Source of the DNA: Salinispora cortesiana
GTDB taxonomy: Bacteria; Actinomycetota; Actinomycetes; Mycobacteriales; Micromonosporaceae
Assembly: GCF_000484695.1 (NCBI RefSeq)
Contig: NZ_AXVR01000025.1
Coordinates: 1-64,000, forward strand
Direction: 5' to 3'
Length of the DNA stretch: 64,000 nt
The position numbers were made by a program, and so were the translations under genes. Under the pieces are notes generated by a model that was not told the DNA's origin, did not search any database, and was given only the letters and a program-made list of their open reading frames with translations. The first letter of the stretch is position 1. Each line of letters begins with the position of its first letter. Of the stretch, positions 46,720 to 56,438 are shown piece after piece.

Positions 46720-47916
46720 TCACTTGGCTCCACCCTCCCAGTGCGGGTTCTCCCAGATCACGGTGCCGCCCATGCCGATGCCGATGCACATGGCGGTGAG
46801 GCCGTAGCGGACCTCCGGGTGCTCGGCGAAGTGCCGGGCGAGCTGGGTCATCAGCCGGACGCCGGAGGAGGCGAGCGGGTGGCCGATGGCGATCGCGCCG
46901 CCCCACGGGTTGACCCGCGGGTCGTCGTCGGCGATGCCGAAGTGGTCGAGGAAGGCGAGCACCTGGACCGCGAACGCCTCGTTCAGCTCGAACAGGCCGA
47001 TGTCGTCGATGGTCAGGCCGGCGATGCGCAGCGCCTTCTCGGTCGACGGGATCGGGCCGACCCCCATCACCTCGGGCTCGACGCCGACGAAGCCGTAGGA
47101 GACCAGCCGCATCGCGACCGGCAGACCCAACTCCCGCGCGGTCTCCTCGGCGACGAGCAGGCTCGCCGTGGCGCCGTCGTTCAACCCCGCCGCGTTACCG
47201 GCGGTGACCTTGCCGTGCGGGCGGAACGGCGTCTTGAGGGTGGCGAGCTTCTCCATCGAGGTGTCGCGCGGCGCCTCGTCCACGGTGGCCAGACCCCAGC
47301 CGGTCTCCGGGTCCCGGACCGCCACCGGCACCAGGTCGTCCTGGAGCTTGCCGTTGGCGTACGCCTTGGCGGTCTTCTGCTGGGAGGCGAGCGCGAACGC
47401 GTCGGTGCGCTCCTTGGTGATGTGCGGTACCCGGTCGTGCAGGTTCTCCGCGGTCGCGCCCATGACCAGGGCGGACTGGTCAACCAGGCGCTCCGCGACG
47501 ATCCGCGGGTTGGGGTCGACTCCCTCGCCCATCGGGTGGCGGCCCATGTGCTCGACCCCGCCGGCGATGGCCACGTCGTACGCGCCCATGGCGATGCCGC
47601 CGGCGACCGTGGTCACCGCGGTCATCGCGCCCGCGCACATCCGGTCGATGGCGAAGCCGGGCACGGTCTTGGGGAGGCCGGCCAGGAGCGCGGCCGTCCG
47701 ACCGATGGTCAGGCCCTGGTCGCCGATCTGGGTGGTGGCGGCGACGGCGACCTCCTCGACCCGCTCCGGTGGCAGCTGCGGGTTACGGCGCAGCAGCTCG
47801 CGGATGCAGCGGATCACCAGGTCGTCGGCGCGGGTGTTGGCGTACATGCCCCCCGCTTTGCCGAACGGGGTGCGGACGCCGTCAACGAAGACGACATCCC
47901 GAACTTCACGGGGCAC
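46720..47916 (-). CDS. fadA: Acetyl-CoA C-acyltransferase (3-ketoacyl-CoA thiolase)
   Basis: 398 residues with all thiolase catalytic motifs: nucleophile Cys in DRMCAGAMTAV (near 93), NEAFAVQVL, GGAIAIGHPLASSGVR (His near 350) and the second Cys in AMCIGIGMGG (near 381). Cleaves 3-ketoacyl-CoA with CoA. First gene of the fadA-fadB operon; spacing to fadB is 55 bases. Starts with MPREVRDVVFVDGVRTPFG, the family start. Confidence 0.95.
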   Translation of the reverse strand: MPREVRDVVFVDGVRTPFGKAGGMYANTRADDLVIRCIRELLRRNPQLPPERVEEVAVAATTQIGDQGLTIGRTAALLAGLPKTVPGFAIDRMCAGAMTAVTTVAGGIAMGAYDVAIAGGVEHMGRHPMGEGVDPNPRIVAERLVDQSALVMGATAENLHDRVPHITKERTDAFALASQQKTAKAYANGKLQDDLVPVAVRDPETGWGLATVDEAPRDTSMEKLATLKTPFRPHGKVTAGNAAGLNDGATASLLVAEETARELGLPVAMRLVSYGFVGVEPEVMGVGPIPSTEKALRIAGLTIDDIGLFELNEAFAVQVLAFLDHFGIADDDPRVNPWGGAIAIGHPLASSGVRLMTQLARHFAEHPEVRYGLTAMCIGIGMGGTVIWENPHWEGGAK

Positions 47917-48020
47917 TTGAGCCTCCTAGCCGGATAGCCGGACTGGCGTTTTCTCGGATGCTACTTGCCAGTAACCAACTGGAGTACCACCCTCCGTGTG
48001 GCCCACCCCACATCGATGGC

Positions 48021-49370
48021 TCAGGTTCCGGCCGGGGGTGGGCCAACCAGCGCCCGGGTCAGGTCTGGCTGCAGCAGCGCGATCTGCCACTCGCGCGCAC
48101 CCAGGCCGCGCAGGGTCTCCGCCACGGTGTCCTCGGTGATCTCCTCGGGCGGGACCCAGGCGAGGCGGCGAATCGAGTCCGGGGCGATCAGGTTTTCCGG
48201 TGGCAGGGTGTGTGCGCCGGCGGTCCCGACGACCACCTCCCGGCACCGGGCCAGCCGGGCCGCCGCGACCGGGTCCCGCTCGGCCCACCGGTGCGGCGGC
48301 GGCGGACCCTCGACCGTCGGCGCCACCGGCAGCGCCTCCGCTGGCAGCTCCCGGGCATCGTCCAACGCCGCCAACCAGGTCCGGGCCAGCCGGCGTACCG
48401 AGCGACCGCCGAAGCCCGGCAGGGTCAGCAGCGTCTTCTCGTCCCGCGGATCCAGCTCGGCGGCGGCGACGATCGCCGAGTCCGGCAGCACCCGTCCCGG
48501 CGCCGCGTCGCGGCGCGCCGCGATCTGATCCCGGGCGTACCACAGGGACCGCACCCGAGCCTGCGCCCGCGCCCCACGTACCCGATGGATGCCCGAGGTG
48601 CGGCGCCAGGGATCGGCGCGGACCCGGGGCGGGCGGGCACCGTTGCGGACCAGCGCGGCGAACTCCTCGGCCGCCCACTCGGCCTTGCCCTGCCGGGCCA
48701 GCTCGGCGTCGAGCGCGTCCCGTAACTCGACCAGCAGCTCCACGTCCAGGGCGGCGTAGGTCAGCCAGGACTCCGGCAGTGGCCGGCTCGACCAGTCCGC
48801 CGCCGAGTGGTGCTTCTCCAGGCTGAAGCCGAGCAGGTTCTCGGTCAGCGCGGCGAGCCCGACCCGCTCGAAGCCGGCGAGTCGGGCGGCCAGTTCGGTG
48901 TCGAAGAGCCGCCGTGGGCGTAGACCCAACTCGGCCAGGCAGGGCAGATCCTGACTGGCCGCGTGGAGCACCCACTCGGCCTCGCCGATGGCCTCGTCCA
49001 GGCTGGTCAGCTCCGGTAGTGGTAGCGGGTCGATCAGCGCGGTGCCGGCGCCGGCGCGGCGCAGCTGCACCAGGTACGCCCGCTGGCTGTACCGGTAGCC
49101 AGAGGCGCGTTCGGCGTCCAGCGCCACCGGGCCGGTGCCCTGGGCGAAGCGGGCCACGACCTCGGCCAGCTCCGCCGGGGTGGTCACCGGCTGGGGGGTG
49201 CCCTCGCCGGGCGCGGTCAGCGGGGTGGGGCCACCCTCGGCGTCACGCGGGACGGTAGCTGGGCCACCAGCGGTCGGGTCAACGTCCCTCGACCCGACCA
49301 ACGGCGGGTGCGGCGTGTCTCCCGCGCGGTTTGCGGCAGCCCGACGGGGTAGGGGTGGTTCGTCGGTCAC
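48021..49370 (-). CDS. rnd: Ribonuclease D-like 3'-5' exonuclease with HRDC domain
   Basis: 449 residues: a 60-residue Pro/Ala-rich N-terminus, DEDDy exonuclease (PVALDAERASGY with the DxE pair near 82; WVLHAASQDLPCL; LTYAALDVELLVEL with the Tyr and last Asp near 205) and an HRDC domain (about 265-345, RVRSLWYARDQIAARRD). Processes 3' ends of RNA such as tRNA. It is the counterpart of M. tuberculosis Rv2681. GTG start MTDEPPLPRRAA; ribosome site not obvious. Downstream of the DUF3000 gene by 122 bases. Confidence 0.92.
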   Translation of the reverse strand: MTDEPPLPRRAAANRAGDTPHPPLVGSRDVDPTAGGPATVPRDAEGGPTPLTAPGEGTPQPVTTPAELAEVVARFAQGTGPVALDAERASGYRYSQRAYLVQLRRAGAGTALIDPLPLPELTSLDEAIGEAEWVLHAASQDLPCLAELGLRPRRLFDTELAARLAGFERVGLAALTENLLGFSLEKHHSAADWSSRPLPESWLTYAALDVELLVELRDALDAELARQGKAEWAAEEFAALVRNGARPPRVRADPWRRTSGIHRVRGARAQARVRSLWYARDQIAARRDAAPGRVLPDSAIVAAAELDPRDEKTLLTLPGFGGRSVRRLARTWLAALDDARELPAEALPVAPTVEGPPPPHRWAERDPVAAARLARCREVVVGTAGAHTLPPENLIAPDSIRRLAWVPPEEITEDTVAETLRGLGAREWQIALLQPDLTRALVGPPPAGT

Positions 49371-49490
49371 CCGACAACCCTATTGCTCTACCCGATCGGG
49401 CGGGGACAGCCGGTCCAGTGCGTGTCGGGAGTCGGCCGTATCGGTTGAGCAAACCGTGAAGACAAAGTGTGTTTGTGGCGGATCTCGGCC

Positions 49491-49542
49491 GCTCAGGGTC
49501 GTGCCGGCGGGGCGGCGCTCAGGGTCGTGCCGGCGGGGCGGC
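49491..49542. repeat. 26-bp tandem duplication across the DUF3000 stop codon
   Basis: GCTCAGGGTCGTGCCGGCGG followed by GGCGGC occurs twice back to back (49491-49516 and 49517-49542). 26 is not a multiple of three, so the two copies are read in different frames; the gene ends in the downstream copy. Confidence 0.92.
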
Positions 49543-50092
49543 GCTCGGGGAGCGCCGTCACCCCGGGCGGCGGTAGGCCGGCGGTCGAGGCGAGCAGGGT
49601 GCACCAGGCGTGCAAGTGTGGCACGAGTTCGTCGTCCACCGGCGTCCAGGAAGCCCGGATCTCCACATCGCCGGCCGCGGGTGGCCCAGCCAGATCACCG
49701 AACCGGGTCGACATGGTCTGGGTGACCGTCCCCCCGATCGCCCGGTATCGGGCTTGCCGCACGCTGAGGGCGTCGGTCAGCCAGGCCCAGCCCACCTCCG
49801 GTAGTAGCGGATCGGCGGCCAGATCTACCTCAAGCTCGGCGGTGACGTACGTGACCAGTCGTAGTGTGCCCCGCCACGCCTCGTGCCCGGCAGGGTCGTG
49901 TAGGAGTATCAGACGTCCGTTCGCCACCTCGTCGTCGTCGCGGAGGACGGTCGCGGCGAGGGCGAAGGTGAAGGGGGCCAGCCGTTGGGGCGCGCCGACC
50001 TCTTCCAACTGGATCTCTGCTCGGGGGGCGGCCGATCGTAGCCCGTCAACCGCGCGGGCGAACGTCTCCGGGAGCGCGGTCGGGGGGGTCAT
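49493..50092 (-). CDS. DUF3000 family protein
   Basis: 199 residues of the actinobacterial DUF3000 family (LPETFARAVDGLRSA; RLAPFTFALAATVL; GWAWLTDALSVRQARY), always found between the RNase D and hemE genes (compare Rv2680). Soluble, function unknown. ATG at 50092 starts the conserved domain. The last 20 residues (RRPAGTTLSAAPPARP) derive from a 26-bp tandem duplication that shifts frame, so the C-terminus here is probably strain-specific. Divergent from hemE. Confidence 0.85.
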   Translation of the reverse strand: MTPPTALPETFARAVDGLRSAAPRAEIQLEEVGAPQRLAPFTFALAATVLRDDDEVANGRLILLHDPAGHEAWRGTLRLVTYVTAELEVDLAADPLLPEVGWAWLTDALSVRQARYRAIGGTVTQTMSTRFGDLAGPPAAGDVEIRASWTPVDDELVPHLHAWCTLLASTAGLPPPGVTALPERRPAGTTLSAAPPARP

Positions 50093-50254
50093 TATCGAAG
50101 CGTAAGGGTCTCTGGGCCAGCCGATTCGACGGCACGCCGGGAACCGGGGCAGCTGGCGGCCGCGTCCGGCCCAGATTGCTGCTTTGTGGGCGTGGATCAC
50201 ACGATGTGACGGTGACGGCGGGGCGGGGCGGGCGGCGTGGCACGATGGGCCACG

Positions 50255-51352
50255 ATGAGCACCGACACCACGGGCACTGCCGCCCGAGACGAGGGGCCTC
50301 GCCCCGGAGATCCGGCCGATTCCCCCTTCGTTCGGGCGTGCCGGCGCAAGCCCGGCCCGCACACCCCGGTCTGGTTCATGCGGCAGGCGGGTCGCTCACT
50401 GCCGGAGTACCGGAAGATCCGGGCGAACGTGGCGATGCTGGAGTCTTGCCGCCGGCCGGAACTGATCACTGAGATCACCCTCCAGCCGGTGCGCCGACAC
50501 GGGGTTGACGCGGCGATCCTCTTTAGTGACATCGTGGTGCCGGTCGCCGCGGCCGGGGTGGCGCTGGACATCGTCCCCGGCACCGGCCCGGTCGTGACCG
50601 ATCCCGTCACCACCGCGGCGGACGTGGAGCGGATCCGGCCGATCACCCGCGACGATGTTCACTACGTGGACGAAGCGGTCCGGATGCTGGTCGGAGAGCT
50701 GGGTGCGACCCCGCTGATCGGCTTCGCCGGCGCCCCGTTCACCCTCGCCAGCTACCTCGTCGAGGGGGGGCCGTCGCGCAACCACACGAAGACCAAGGCC
50801 CTGATGTACAGCGACCCGGACCTGTGGCACGCCCTGGCCGGCCGGCTCGCCGAGGTGGCGCTGGCGTTCCTGAAGGTACAGATCGACGCCGGCGCCTCCG
50901 CCGTGCAGCTCTTCGACTCCTGGGCCGGTGCCCTCTCCGAGGCCGACTACCGCCGGTACGTGCTGCCGCACTCGCAGGCGGTCCTCGCCGGCCTCGCCGA
51001 CGCTGGCGTTCCCCGGATCCACTTCGGGGTGGGCACCGGCGAGCTGCTTACCGCGATGGGCGAGGCCGGCGCCGACGTGGTCGGCGTTGACTGGCGTACG
51101 CCGCTGGATATCGCCACCCGCCGGGTCGGCCCGCAGCGGGCGGTGCAGGGCAACCTGGATCCGTGTCTGCTGTTCGCCCCGTGGCCGGTGCTTGAGGCCG
51201 AGGTCCGACGGGTGCTGGCGCAGGGGCGTGCCGCCCCCGGGCACATCTTCAACCTCGGCCACGGGGTGCTACCGGAGACCGATCCCGACGTACTGACCCG
51301 GCTGGTGGCCCTGGTCCACGAGTTGACCGCTCGTGGAAACGGAAGGAGCTGA
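50255..51352 (+). CDS. hemE: Uroporphyrinogen decarboxylase
   Basis: Converts uroporphyrinogen III to coproporphyrinogen III. 365 residues with the invariant [13 protein letters not shown] (near 42), [14 protein letters not shown] (catalytic Asp), [17 protein letters not shown] and [14 protein letters not shown]. The ATG ([12 protein letters not shown]) is chosen just inside two alternative upstream starts six and four codons earlier; none has a strong ribosome site. First gene of the hemE-hemY-hemQ cluster. Confidence 0.96.
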   Translation: MSTDTTGTAARDEGPRPGDPADSPFVRACRRKPGPHTPVWFMRQAGRSLPEYRKIRANVAMLESCRRPELITEITLQPVRRHGVDAAILFSDIVVPVAAAGVALDIVPGTGPVVTDPVTTAADVERIRPITRDDVHYVDEAVRMLVGELGATPLIGFAGAPFTLASYLVEGGPSRNHTKTKALMYSDPDLWHALAGRLAEVALAFLKVQIDAGASAVQLFDSWAGALSEADYRRYVLPHSQAVLAGLADAGVPRIHFGVGTGELLTAMGEAGADVVGVDWRTPLDIATRRVGPQRAVQGNLDPCLLFAPWPVLEAEVRRVLAQGRAAPGHIFNLGHGVLPETDPDVLTRLVALVHELTARGNGRS

Positions 51353-51357
51353 GTGGC

Positions 51358-52767
51358 ATGACGACACCGTGGCGGATCGCGGTGGTCGGCGGTGGGATCG
51401 CCGGCCTCGCTGCCGCCGTCCAGCTGAGGGACCACGCTCCCGCCGGCACCGAGGTGACCGTCTACGAGCGAAGCGACTCCCTCGGCGGCAAGCTGCACAC
51501 CGGCGAACTGGCCGGTGCTCCGGTGGAGTTCGGCGCGGAAGCGTTCCTGATGCGCGACTCCGCTGGCGGGGAGTCGGCGGCGGTAGCCCTGATCCGTCGG
51601 GTGGGGCTGGCCGACAACATCGTCCACCCCACCGTCGGGCAGGCGGCGCTCCTGGTCGGCGGTGAGCTGCACCCGCTGCCCCGGGGCACGCTGATCGGCG
51701 TCCCCGGGGATCTCGCGGCGGTGGCGGCGGTGGCTCGCCCGACCGCCGAGGCTGATGTGGACACCGGGCAGCCGTTGCTCGCCCCCGGCGTCGATGTCAC
51801 GGTCGGCGAGTTGGTTCGGACCCGACTGGGGGACGAGGTCGTCGACCGGTTGGTCGGGCCGATGCTCGGCGGCGTCTACGCCGGCCGCGCCGACAAGCTC
51901 TCCCTGGCCGCCACCATGCCCGCGCTGACCCGGACCGCCCGGGTCGAACACACCCTGGTCGGGGCGGTCCGCGCGGCGCAGGCGGCGGCGCCACGGTCAC
52001 CCGGTACGCCGTTCTTCGGCACCCTGGTCGGTGGCCTCAGCACCCTGGTCGAGGCCGCCGCGTCGGCCAGCGGCGCCACGATCCGGCGGAACGCGACCGT
52101 CCGTGCGCTGACCCCGACCGGCGCCGGCTGGCACCTGACCGTCGGCCCGAACGGCGCCGCGGAGCAGGTCCACGCCGATGCCGTGGTGCTGGCCGTGCCG
52201 GCCCGGCCGGCCGGGCGGCTGCTCGCCGATGTCGCCCCGGCTGCGGCTGAGAACGTCGGTGACCTGGCCTACGCCAGCGTCGCACTGGTCACCCTCGCGT
52301 TGCCGGCGACGGAGTTGCCTGCGCTCTCCGGCCTCCTGGTCCCGGTCGGCGAGGGGCTGCTGATGAAGGCGTCCACCTTCTTCACCACCAAGTGGGGGCA
52401 CCTGCGCCGGCCCGACGGGTTGACCCTGGTCCGCGCCTCGGTCGGCCGGTACGGGGACGAGGCGCAGCTGCAGCGCCCCGACCGGGACCTCGTCGACACC
52501 GTGCACCGGGAACTGTCGACGGTGCTCGGTGCCGAGCTTCCCACCCCGGTCGCCACACACGTGCAGCGCTGGGGTGGGTCGTTGCCGCAGTACGCGCCGG
52601 GCCACCTGGAGCGGGTGGCGTCGGCGCGGGCGACGCTGCGGGAGCAGCGGCCAACCCTCGCGCTGGCGGGAGCCGGCTACGACGGCGTCGGGATTCCGGT
52701 CTGTATCCGTTCCGGCGCGGCGGCGGCCGACGAGATCATCACTGCACTGAAGGGTTCCGGGATATGA
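51358..52767 (+). CDS. hemY: Coproporphyrinogen III oxidase (HemY/CgoX type), FAD-dependent
   Basis: 469 residues: FAD motif [17 protein letters not shown] (near 8), substrate domain, and FAD-binding C-terminal [16 protein letters not shown]. Because hemQ follows, this enzyme most likely oxidises coproporphyrinogen III to coproporphyrin III (actinobacterial route) rather than protoporphyrinogen. It starts five bases after hemE, with GGAAGGAGC before it, and overlaps hemQ. Confidence 0.95.
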   Translation: MTTPWRIAVVGGGIAGLAAAVQLRDHAPAGTEVTVYERSDSLGGKLHTGELAGAPVEFGAEAFLMRDSAGGESAAVALIRRVGLADNIVHPTVGQAALLVGGELHPLPRGTLIGVPGDLAAVAAVARPTAEADVDTGQPLLAPGVDVTVGELVRTRLGDEVVDRLVGPMLGGVYAGRADKLSLAATMPALTRTARVEHTLVGAVRAAQAAAPRSPGTPFFGTLVGGLSTLVEAAASASGATIRRNATVRALTPTGAGWHLTVGPNGAAEQVHADAVVLAVPARPAGRLLADVAPAAAENVGDLAYASVALVTLALPATELPALSGLLVPVGEGLLMKASTFFTTKWGHLRRPDGLTLVRASVGRYGDEAQLQRPDRDLVDTVHRELSTVLGAELPTPVATHVQRWGGSLPQYAPGHLERVASARATLREQRPTLALAGAGYDGVGIPVCIRSGAAAADEIITALKGSGI

Positions 52768-53465
52768 CCGAGCAGACCAACGCGGCCCGGCTGAACGAGC
52801 TGAACGCGACGATTCGGTACACCATGTGGTCGGTGTATCGGGCGAGTAGCGCCCTGCCGTCACTACGCGAGAACGTCACCGCCGAGGCGACCGCCTTCTT
52901 CGACGAGCTGGCCGGCGAGGACGTGACCATCCGGGGCACGTACGACGTGGCGGGGCTGCGCGCCGACGCCGACCTGATGATCTGGTGGCACTCCTCGTCG
53001 AGTGACGCGCTTCAGGACGCGTATCTGCGGTTTCGACGTACCACGCTGGGGCGTTCGTTGACCCCGGTCTGGTCCCAGCTCGGGCTGCACCGGCCGGCGG
53101 AGTTCAACAAGAGCCACATCCCGGCGTTCCTCGCCGGTGAGCAGGCCCGGGACTATCTCTGCGTGTACCCCTTTGTCCGCTCGTACGAGTGGTATCTGCT
53201 GCCGGACGCGGAGCGGCGGGAGCTGCTGGCCGAGCACGGCGGGATGGCCCGCGGCTACCCCGACGTGCGGGCCAACACGGTCTCCTCGTTCGCCCTCGGC
53301 GACTACGAGTGGCTGCTCGCCTTCGAAGCCGACGAGCTGCACCGCATCGTTGACCTGATGCGGGACCTGCGGGCCTCCCGCGCCCGCCGGCACGTCCGGG
53401 AGGAGATCCCGTTCTACACCGGCCGTCGTCGCGCGATCGCCGACATCATCGCCGGCCTGCCCTGA
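52764..53465 (+). CDS. hemQ: Coproheme decarboxylase (chlorite dismutase family, HemQ/ChdC)
   Basis: 233 residues, last enzyme of the coproporphyrin-dependent heme pathway: decarboxylates coproheme III to heme b using peroxide. The proximal heme His is in [14 protein letters not shown] (near 155) and the reactive Tyr in [13 protein letters not shown] (near 133-145). Lacks the distal Arg context of true chlorite dismutases. ATGA overlap with hemY. Counterpart of Rv2676c. Confidence 0.95.
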   Translation: MTEQTNAARLNELNATIRYTMWSVYRASSALPSLRENVTAEATAFFDELAGEDVTIRGTYDVAGLRADADLMIWWHSSSSDALQDAYLRFRRTTLGRSLTPVWSQLGLHRPAEFNKSHIPAFLAGEQARDYLCVYPFVRSYEWYLLPDAERRELLAEHGGMARGYPDVRANTVSSFALGDYEWLLAFEADELHRIVDLMRDLRASRARRHVREEIPFYTGRRRAIADIIAGLP

Positions 53466-53605
53466 TCGCGGCACCCTCCCCACCCGGCGGTACGGCAGCG
53501 GCCTGAGCCGGCCCCGCCGCCTCTCGCGGCCTGGCCAGCTCAGCCGCTCTGGCAGCCGAGGGGTCTCGGGTGACCGCCGGGTGTGGGTAGGGCCCTTCGG
53601 GAGAG

Positions 53606-53974
53606 TCAGGCCGAGGTGGGCTCGGTGAACTCCGGCTGGTCGAGCACGCGTAGCCAGGACCCGTCGGGTTGGCGGCGGACGACCTGCGCCCGCGCGCCCG
53701 CACCGTCGCTCGGCGGTGTCGAGGTGAGGGCCAGGTCGCCGCAGACAAGTGTGGGCAGCGGCTCTTCCGGCGTGAAGTGTGGCCGGCTGGCGAGCACCTT
53801 CTCCCACAGGGCCTGGATCGCCGCGCGTCCGACGGTCTGGTCGCCGGGCGGGTAGGCCATGACCGCGTCCGGTTCGTAGAGTGCGGCGACGCCCGCGGCG
53901 TCGCCGGCGTTGGAGCGTTCGACGAACAGCCGGGTGAGGTCCTCGGGCTGCATGGCTTTCGCACGGTCCGACAT
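53606..53974 (-). CDS. NTF2/SnoaL-like protein
   Basis: 122 residues with the cone-shaped NTF2-like fold pattern (LTRLFVERSNAGDAAGVAAL, then LYEPDAVMAYPP and a beta-rich end). Such proteins bind or isomerise small molecules, or act as stress-related proteins. ATG at 53974 has AAAGGAAC seven bases upstream. Divergent from a LysR regulator, with a triple repeat in the shared region, so it is the likely target of that regulator. Confidence 0.82.
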   Translation of the reverse strand: MSDRAKAMQPEDLTRLFVERSNAGDAAGVAALYEPDAVMAYPPGDQTVGRAAIQALWEKVLASRPHFTPEEPLPTLVCGDLALTSTPPSDGAGARAQVVRRQPDGSWLRVLDQPEFTEPTSA

Positions 53975-53989
53975 GATGTTCCTTTCGAC

Positions 53990-54062
53990 GCTTCCCGCGG
54001 AGTGGGCGTTCGGTCTGATGCTTCCCGCGGAACCAAGCGTGTCGTTCGGCGCTTCCTGTGGA
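53990..54062. repeat. Three imperfect direct repeats in the NTF2-like/LysR intergenic region
   Basis: GCTTCCCGCGGA at 53990 and 54020 and GCTTCCTGTGGA at 54051, spaced 30-31 bases, the last two followed by a shared AAGCGTG. Spacing of about three helical turns puts all copies on one face of the DNA, as for a multi-site operator. Confidence 0.75.
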
Positions 54063-54116
54063 ATCAAGCGTGCCTCTGGTAGCTTCAGAAGTCCAACAGA
54101 TGCTTTTTATGCAAGC

Positions 54117-54122
54117 TATAAT
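54117..54122 (+). promoter_or_regulatory. Consensus -10 (TATAAT) of the LysR gene
   Basis: Exact TATAAT eight bases before the LysR ATG implies a leaderless or near-leaderless transcript. The expected -35 position reads CAACAG, a poor match, suggesting activator dependence. Confidence 0.65.
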
Positions 54123-54130
54123 CTCCGGTT

Positions 54131-55039
54131 ATGGAGCTGAGGCAGCTGGAGTACTTTGTCGCAGTCGCCGAGGAAGCCAGCTTCACCCGCGCCGCCGAGC
54201 GGGTACGGATCAGTCAACCCGGCGTGAGCGCACAAATCCGTGCGCTCGAACGCGAACTCGGCGCCACCCTCTTCGACCGCTCCACCCGAACGGCGAGCCT
54301 CACCGATGCCGGCCGGGCCGCACTCGAACCTGCCCGGGCCGCGCTCGCCTGTTCGGACGCGATGAAACAGGCGGTCGGCGACGTGATCGGACTCATCCGC
54401 GGTCGCCTCACCGTCGGCATGGTCATCGGCTGCACAGTCACCCCGTTCTTCGACGCCTTGGCGGCGTTTCACCACGCGCACCCCGGCGTGGAGATCACCC
54501 TGCTCGAGCAGCACTCGGCCCGGCTCCTCCAGGACGTCCAGTCCGGCGCTGTCGACCTCGCTCTCATCGGCACCGCCGATCCCACACCGGTCGGGTCGAA
54601 CACCCTGACGGTCATCAGCGAACCACTCGTCGCCCTCGTCCCACCCGGGCATCTCCTCGCCCAGAAGGCGACCGTGACCATGGCCGAACTCGCCGACCAC
54701 CCACTGGTGTGTATGCCCGAGGGCACCGGCATCCGTACGGTCCTCGACCGGGCCTGCACCCGGCGCGGTGTCCGGCCGACCATCAGCGTCCAGGCCAGTG
54801 CCGCGGACGCCATCGCTGACCTCGCCGCCCGGGGGCTGGGCGTGGCCATCCTCAGCGAGTCCATGTCGCGGGACTACCACGGCCGCCTGATCGCGCTGCC
54901 GATCCTCGACATCGACGAGCCAGCCCTGCTGGCCCTGGTCTGGAGCGGTACGCAGAGTCCAGCCCTCGATCGACTGGTCCGGCACTGTCGCGACACCTTC
55001 GCTGCCGGGCCGGGACGACCCCGGGCCCCGGTCCGGTAG
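54131..55039 (+). CDS. LysR-family transcriptional regulator
   Basis: 302 residues: N-terminal winged helix (MELRQLEYFVAVAEEASFTR, SQPGVSAQIRALERELG) and a periplasmic-binding-like effector domain (about 90-290; GRLTVGMVIGCTVTPF, EPLVALVPPGHLLA). Likely autoregulates and controls the divergent NTF2-like gene. The promoter has a perfect TATAAT. Ligand unknown. Confidence 0.93.
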   Translation: MELRQLEYFVAVAEEASFTRAAERVRISQPGVSAQIRALERELGATLFDRSTRTASLTDAGRAALEPARAALACSDAMKQAVGDVIGLIRGRLTVGMVIGCTVTPFFDALAAFHHAHPGVEITLLEQHSARLLQDVQSGAVDLALIGTADPTPVGSNTLTVISEPLVALVPPGHLLAQKATVTMAELADHPLVCMPEGTGIRTVLDRACTRRGVRPTISVQASAADAIADLAARGLGVAILSESMSRDYHGRLIALPILDIDEPALLALVWSGTQSPALDRLVRHCRDTFAAGPGRPRAPVR

Positions 55040-55053
55040 CGATTCGCGGTGTG

Positions 55054-55506
55054 CTATTTCGCCGGGGTGTCCCGGCGCATCGGCGTGTGCAGAATGCCGG
55101 CCTCGAGGTACTCCGGCCCGGTGACCGTGAACCCGTGTCGGGTGTAGAAGTCGACCAGCTGTGACTGCGCTTCGAGGGTGCACGGGCTCTCGCTGACCTC
55201 CACGAGGGCAGCGGTCATCAGCCGGCCCGCGTACCCCGCGCCGCGCGCCTCCTTCGCCACCACCACCCGGCCGATCCGTCGCCGGCCGTCCGGATCGGCC
55301 AGGATCCGCAGGTACGCCACCGGCGCCCCGGCCTGCTCCAGCCAGAGGTGGCGGGTGCCCGGCTCCACGTCCCGGCCGTCCAGCTCCGGGTACGGGCACT
55401 CCTGCTCCACCACGAACACGTCCACGCGCAGCCGGAGCAGGTCATGGAAGGCCCGGGCGGACAGGTCGGCGAAGGAGGCGGTCCGGAGTTCAGCGGTGTG
55501 CAGCAT
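55054..55506 (-). CDS. ElaA-type GNAT acetyltransferase
   Basis: 150 residues with ElaA features: RAFHDLLRLRVDVFVVEQEC near the start, GRVVVAKEARGAGYAGRLM (acetyl-CoA motif, near 80) and VDFYTRHGFTVTGPEYLEAG at the end. Its start lies inside the 3' end of the ccdA-like gene (17-base overlap), so it is the last gene of that cluster. Substrate unknown. Confidence 0.88.
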   Translation of the reverse strand: MLHTAELRTASFADLSARAFHDLLRLRVDVFVVEQECPYPELDGRDVEPGTRHLWLEQAGAPVAYLRILADPDGRRRIGRVVVAKEARGAGYAGRLMTAALVEVSESPCTLEAQSQLVDFYTRHGFTVTGPEYLEAGILHTPMRRDTPAK

Positions 55507-56437
55507 CCTGCGATGGTAGGTCGCTGGCCGATGCCGATGCCGATGCCGATGCCGATGCCGATGCCGATGCCGGCTGCCGGGAGGCGGAGCGCCGCCGGCG
55601 AAGCAGCGTGCCGGCGACCGCCACCGCGAACAGCGCGGCGACCACGGCCCCGATCGTCCACGGGCCCAGACTGTCCACCCACCCGCTGATCATGGCCTGC
55701 ACCCGACCGGCCGCGTCGATCACCGGGTCGTTGACGTCGCCGCCGGCGAAGAGCCGGATCTCGTACCAGCCGTACCAGGCGACGTAGCCGCCGGTCAGCA
55801 CCAGGAGCAGGCCGGCGACGCGGCCGAGCAGCGGCCCGGCCCGTCGGGTGCGCCGGACCAGGGACTCCCGGGCCAGCGCGACCGCGAGCGCCGCGGCGCC
55901 GACCATCAGGCCCATCCCGACCGCGTACGCGACGAAGAGCCCGACCCCGGCGAGCGGGCTGCCCGCCCGGAATCCGGCGACCACCACGGCCAGGAACGGT
56001 CCGATGGTGCAGCCGAGGGAGGCGATCGCGTAGGCAGCACCGAAGAGGACCATCGATCCAAAGCTGCGCCGGACCTCGGGGCCGTTGGCGATCCGGGGAG
56101 CGAAGGTCGGGAGCGCCCGGCCCGCGACAAGCCAGCCGCCGGTGGCGACCAGGGCGAGCCCGATCGCGACCGACACCCAGGGCAGGCGGCTGGCCAGGGC
56201 GTCGGCGGCGGGGCCGGCGAGGAGCCCGAACCCACCGAAGACGGCGACGAAGCCGAGGGTCATGGCGGCGGTCAGGGCCAACGCCCGACCCACCGGCGCG
56301 AGCGGCCCGCGGCCGTCCGCCGGGCCGTCCCCCAGCACCAGCATCGACAGGTACGCCGGCAGCAACGCGAAGCCGCACGGGTTTACGGCGGCGAGCAGCC
56401 CGGCGCCGAGCGCGAGACCGTAGGGGGCGTCAACCAT
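55490..56437 (-). CDS. CcdA-type thiol:disulphide membrane transporter
   Basis: 315 residues, about seven to eight membrane helices. The two reactive Cys are visible in NPCGFALLPAYLSML (helix 1) and LGCTIGPFLAVVVAGF (helix 4). Transfers electrons from cytoplasmic thioredoxin to extracytoplasmic partners, here the TlpA-like lipoprotein encoded one base upstream. The C-terminus ends in a (Ser-Ala) repeat produced by a GATGCC hexanucleotide array before a short unique tail. Used for cytochrome c maturation or general redox repair. Confidence 0.9.
   Translation of the reverse strand: MVDAPYGLALGAGLLAAVNPCGFALLPAYLSMLVLGDGPADGRGPLAPVGRALALTAAMTLGFVAVFGGFGLLAGPAADALASRLPWVSVAIGLALVATGGWLVAGRALPTFAPRIANGPEVRRSFGSMVLFGAAYAIASLGCTIGPFLAVVVAGFRAGSPLAGVGLFVAYAVGMGLMVGAAALAVALARESLVRRTRRAGPLLGRVAGLLLVLTGGYVAWYGWYEIRLFAGGDVNDPVIDAAGRVQAMISGWVDSLGPWTIGAVVAALFAVAVAGTLLRRRRSASRQPASASASASASASASASDLPSQDAAHR
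55530..55571. repeat. Hexanucleotide repeat (GATGCC)x7
   Basis: Seven exact tandem copies encoding alternating Ser and Ala near the C-terminus of the ccdA-like gene. Unit length keeps the frame; copy number is likely variable. Confidence 0.95.
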
Positions 56438-56438
56438 C

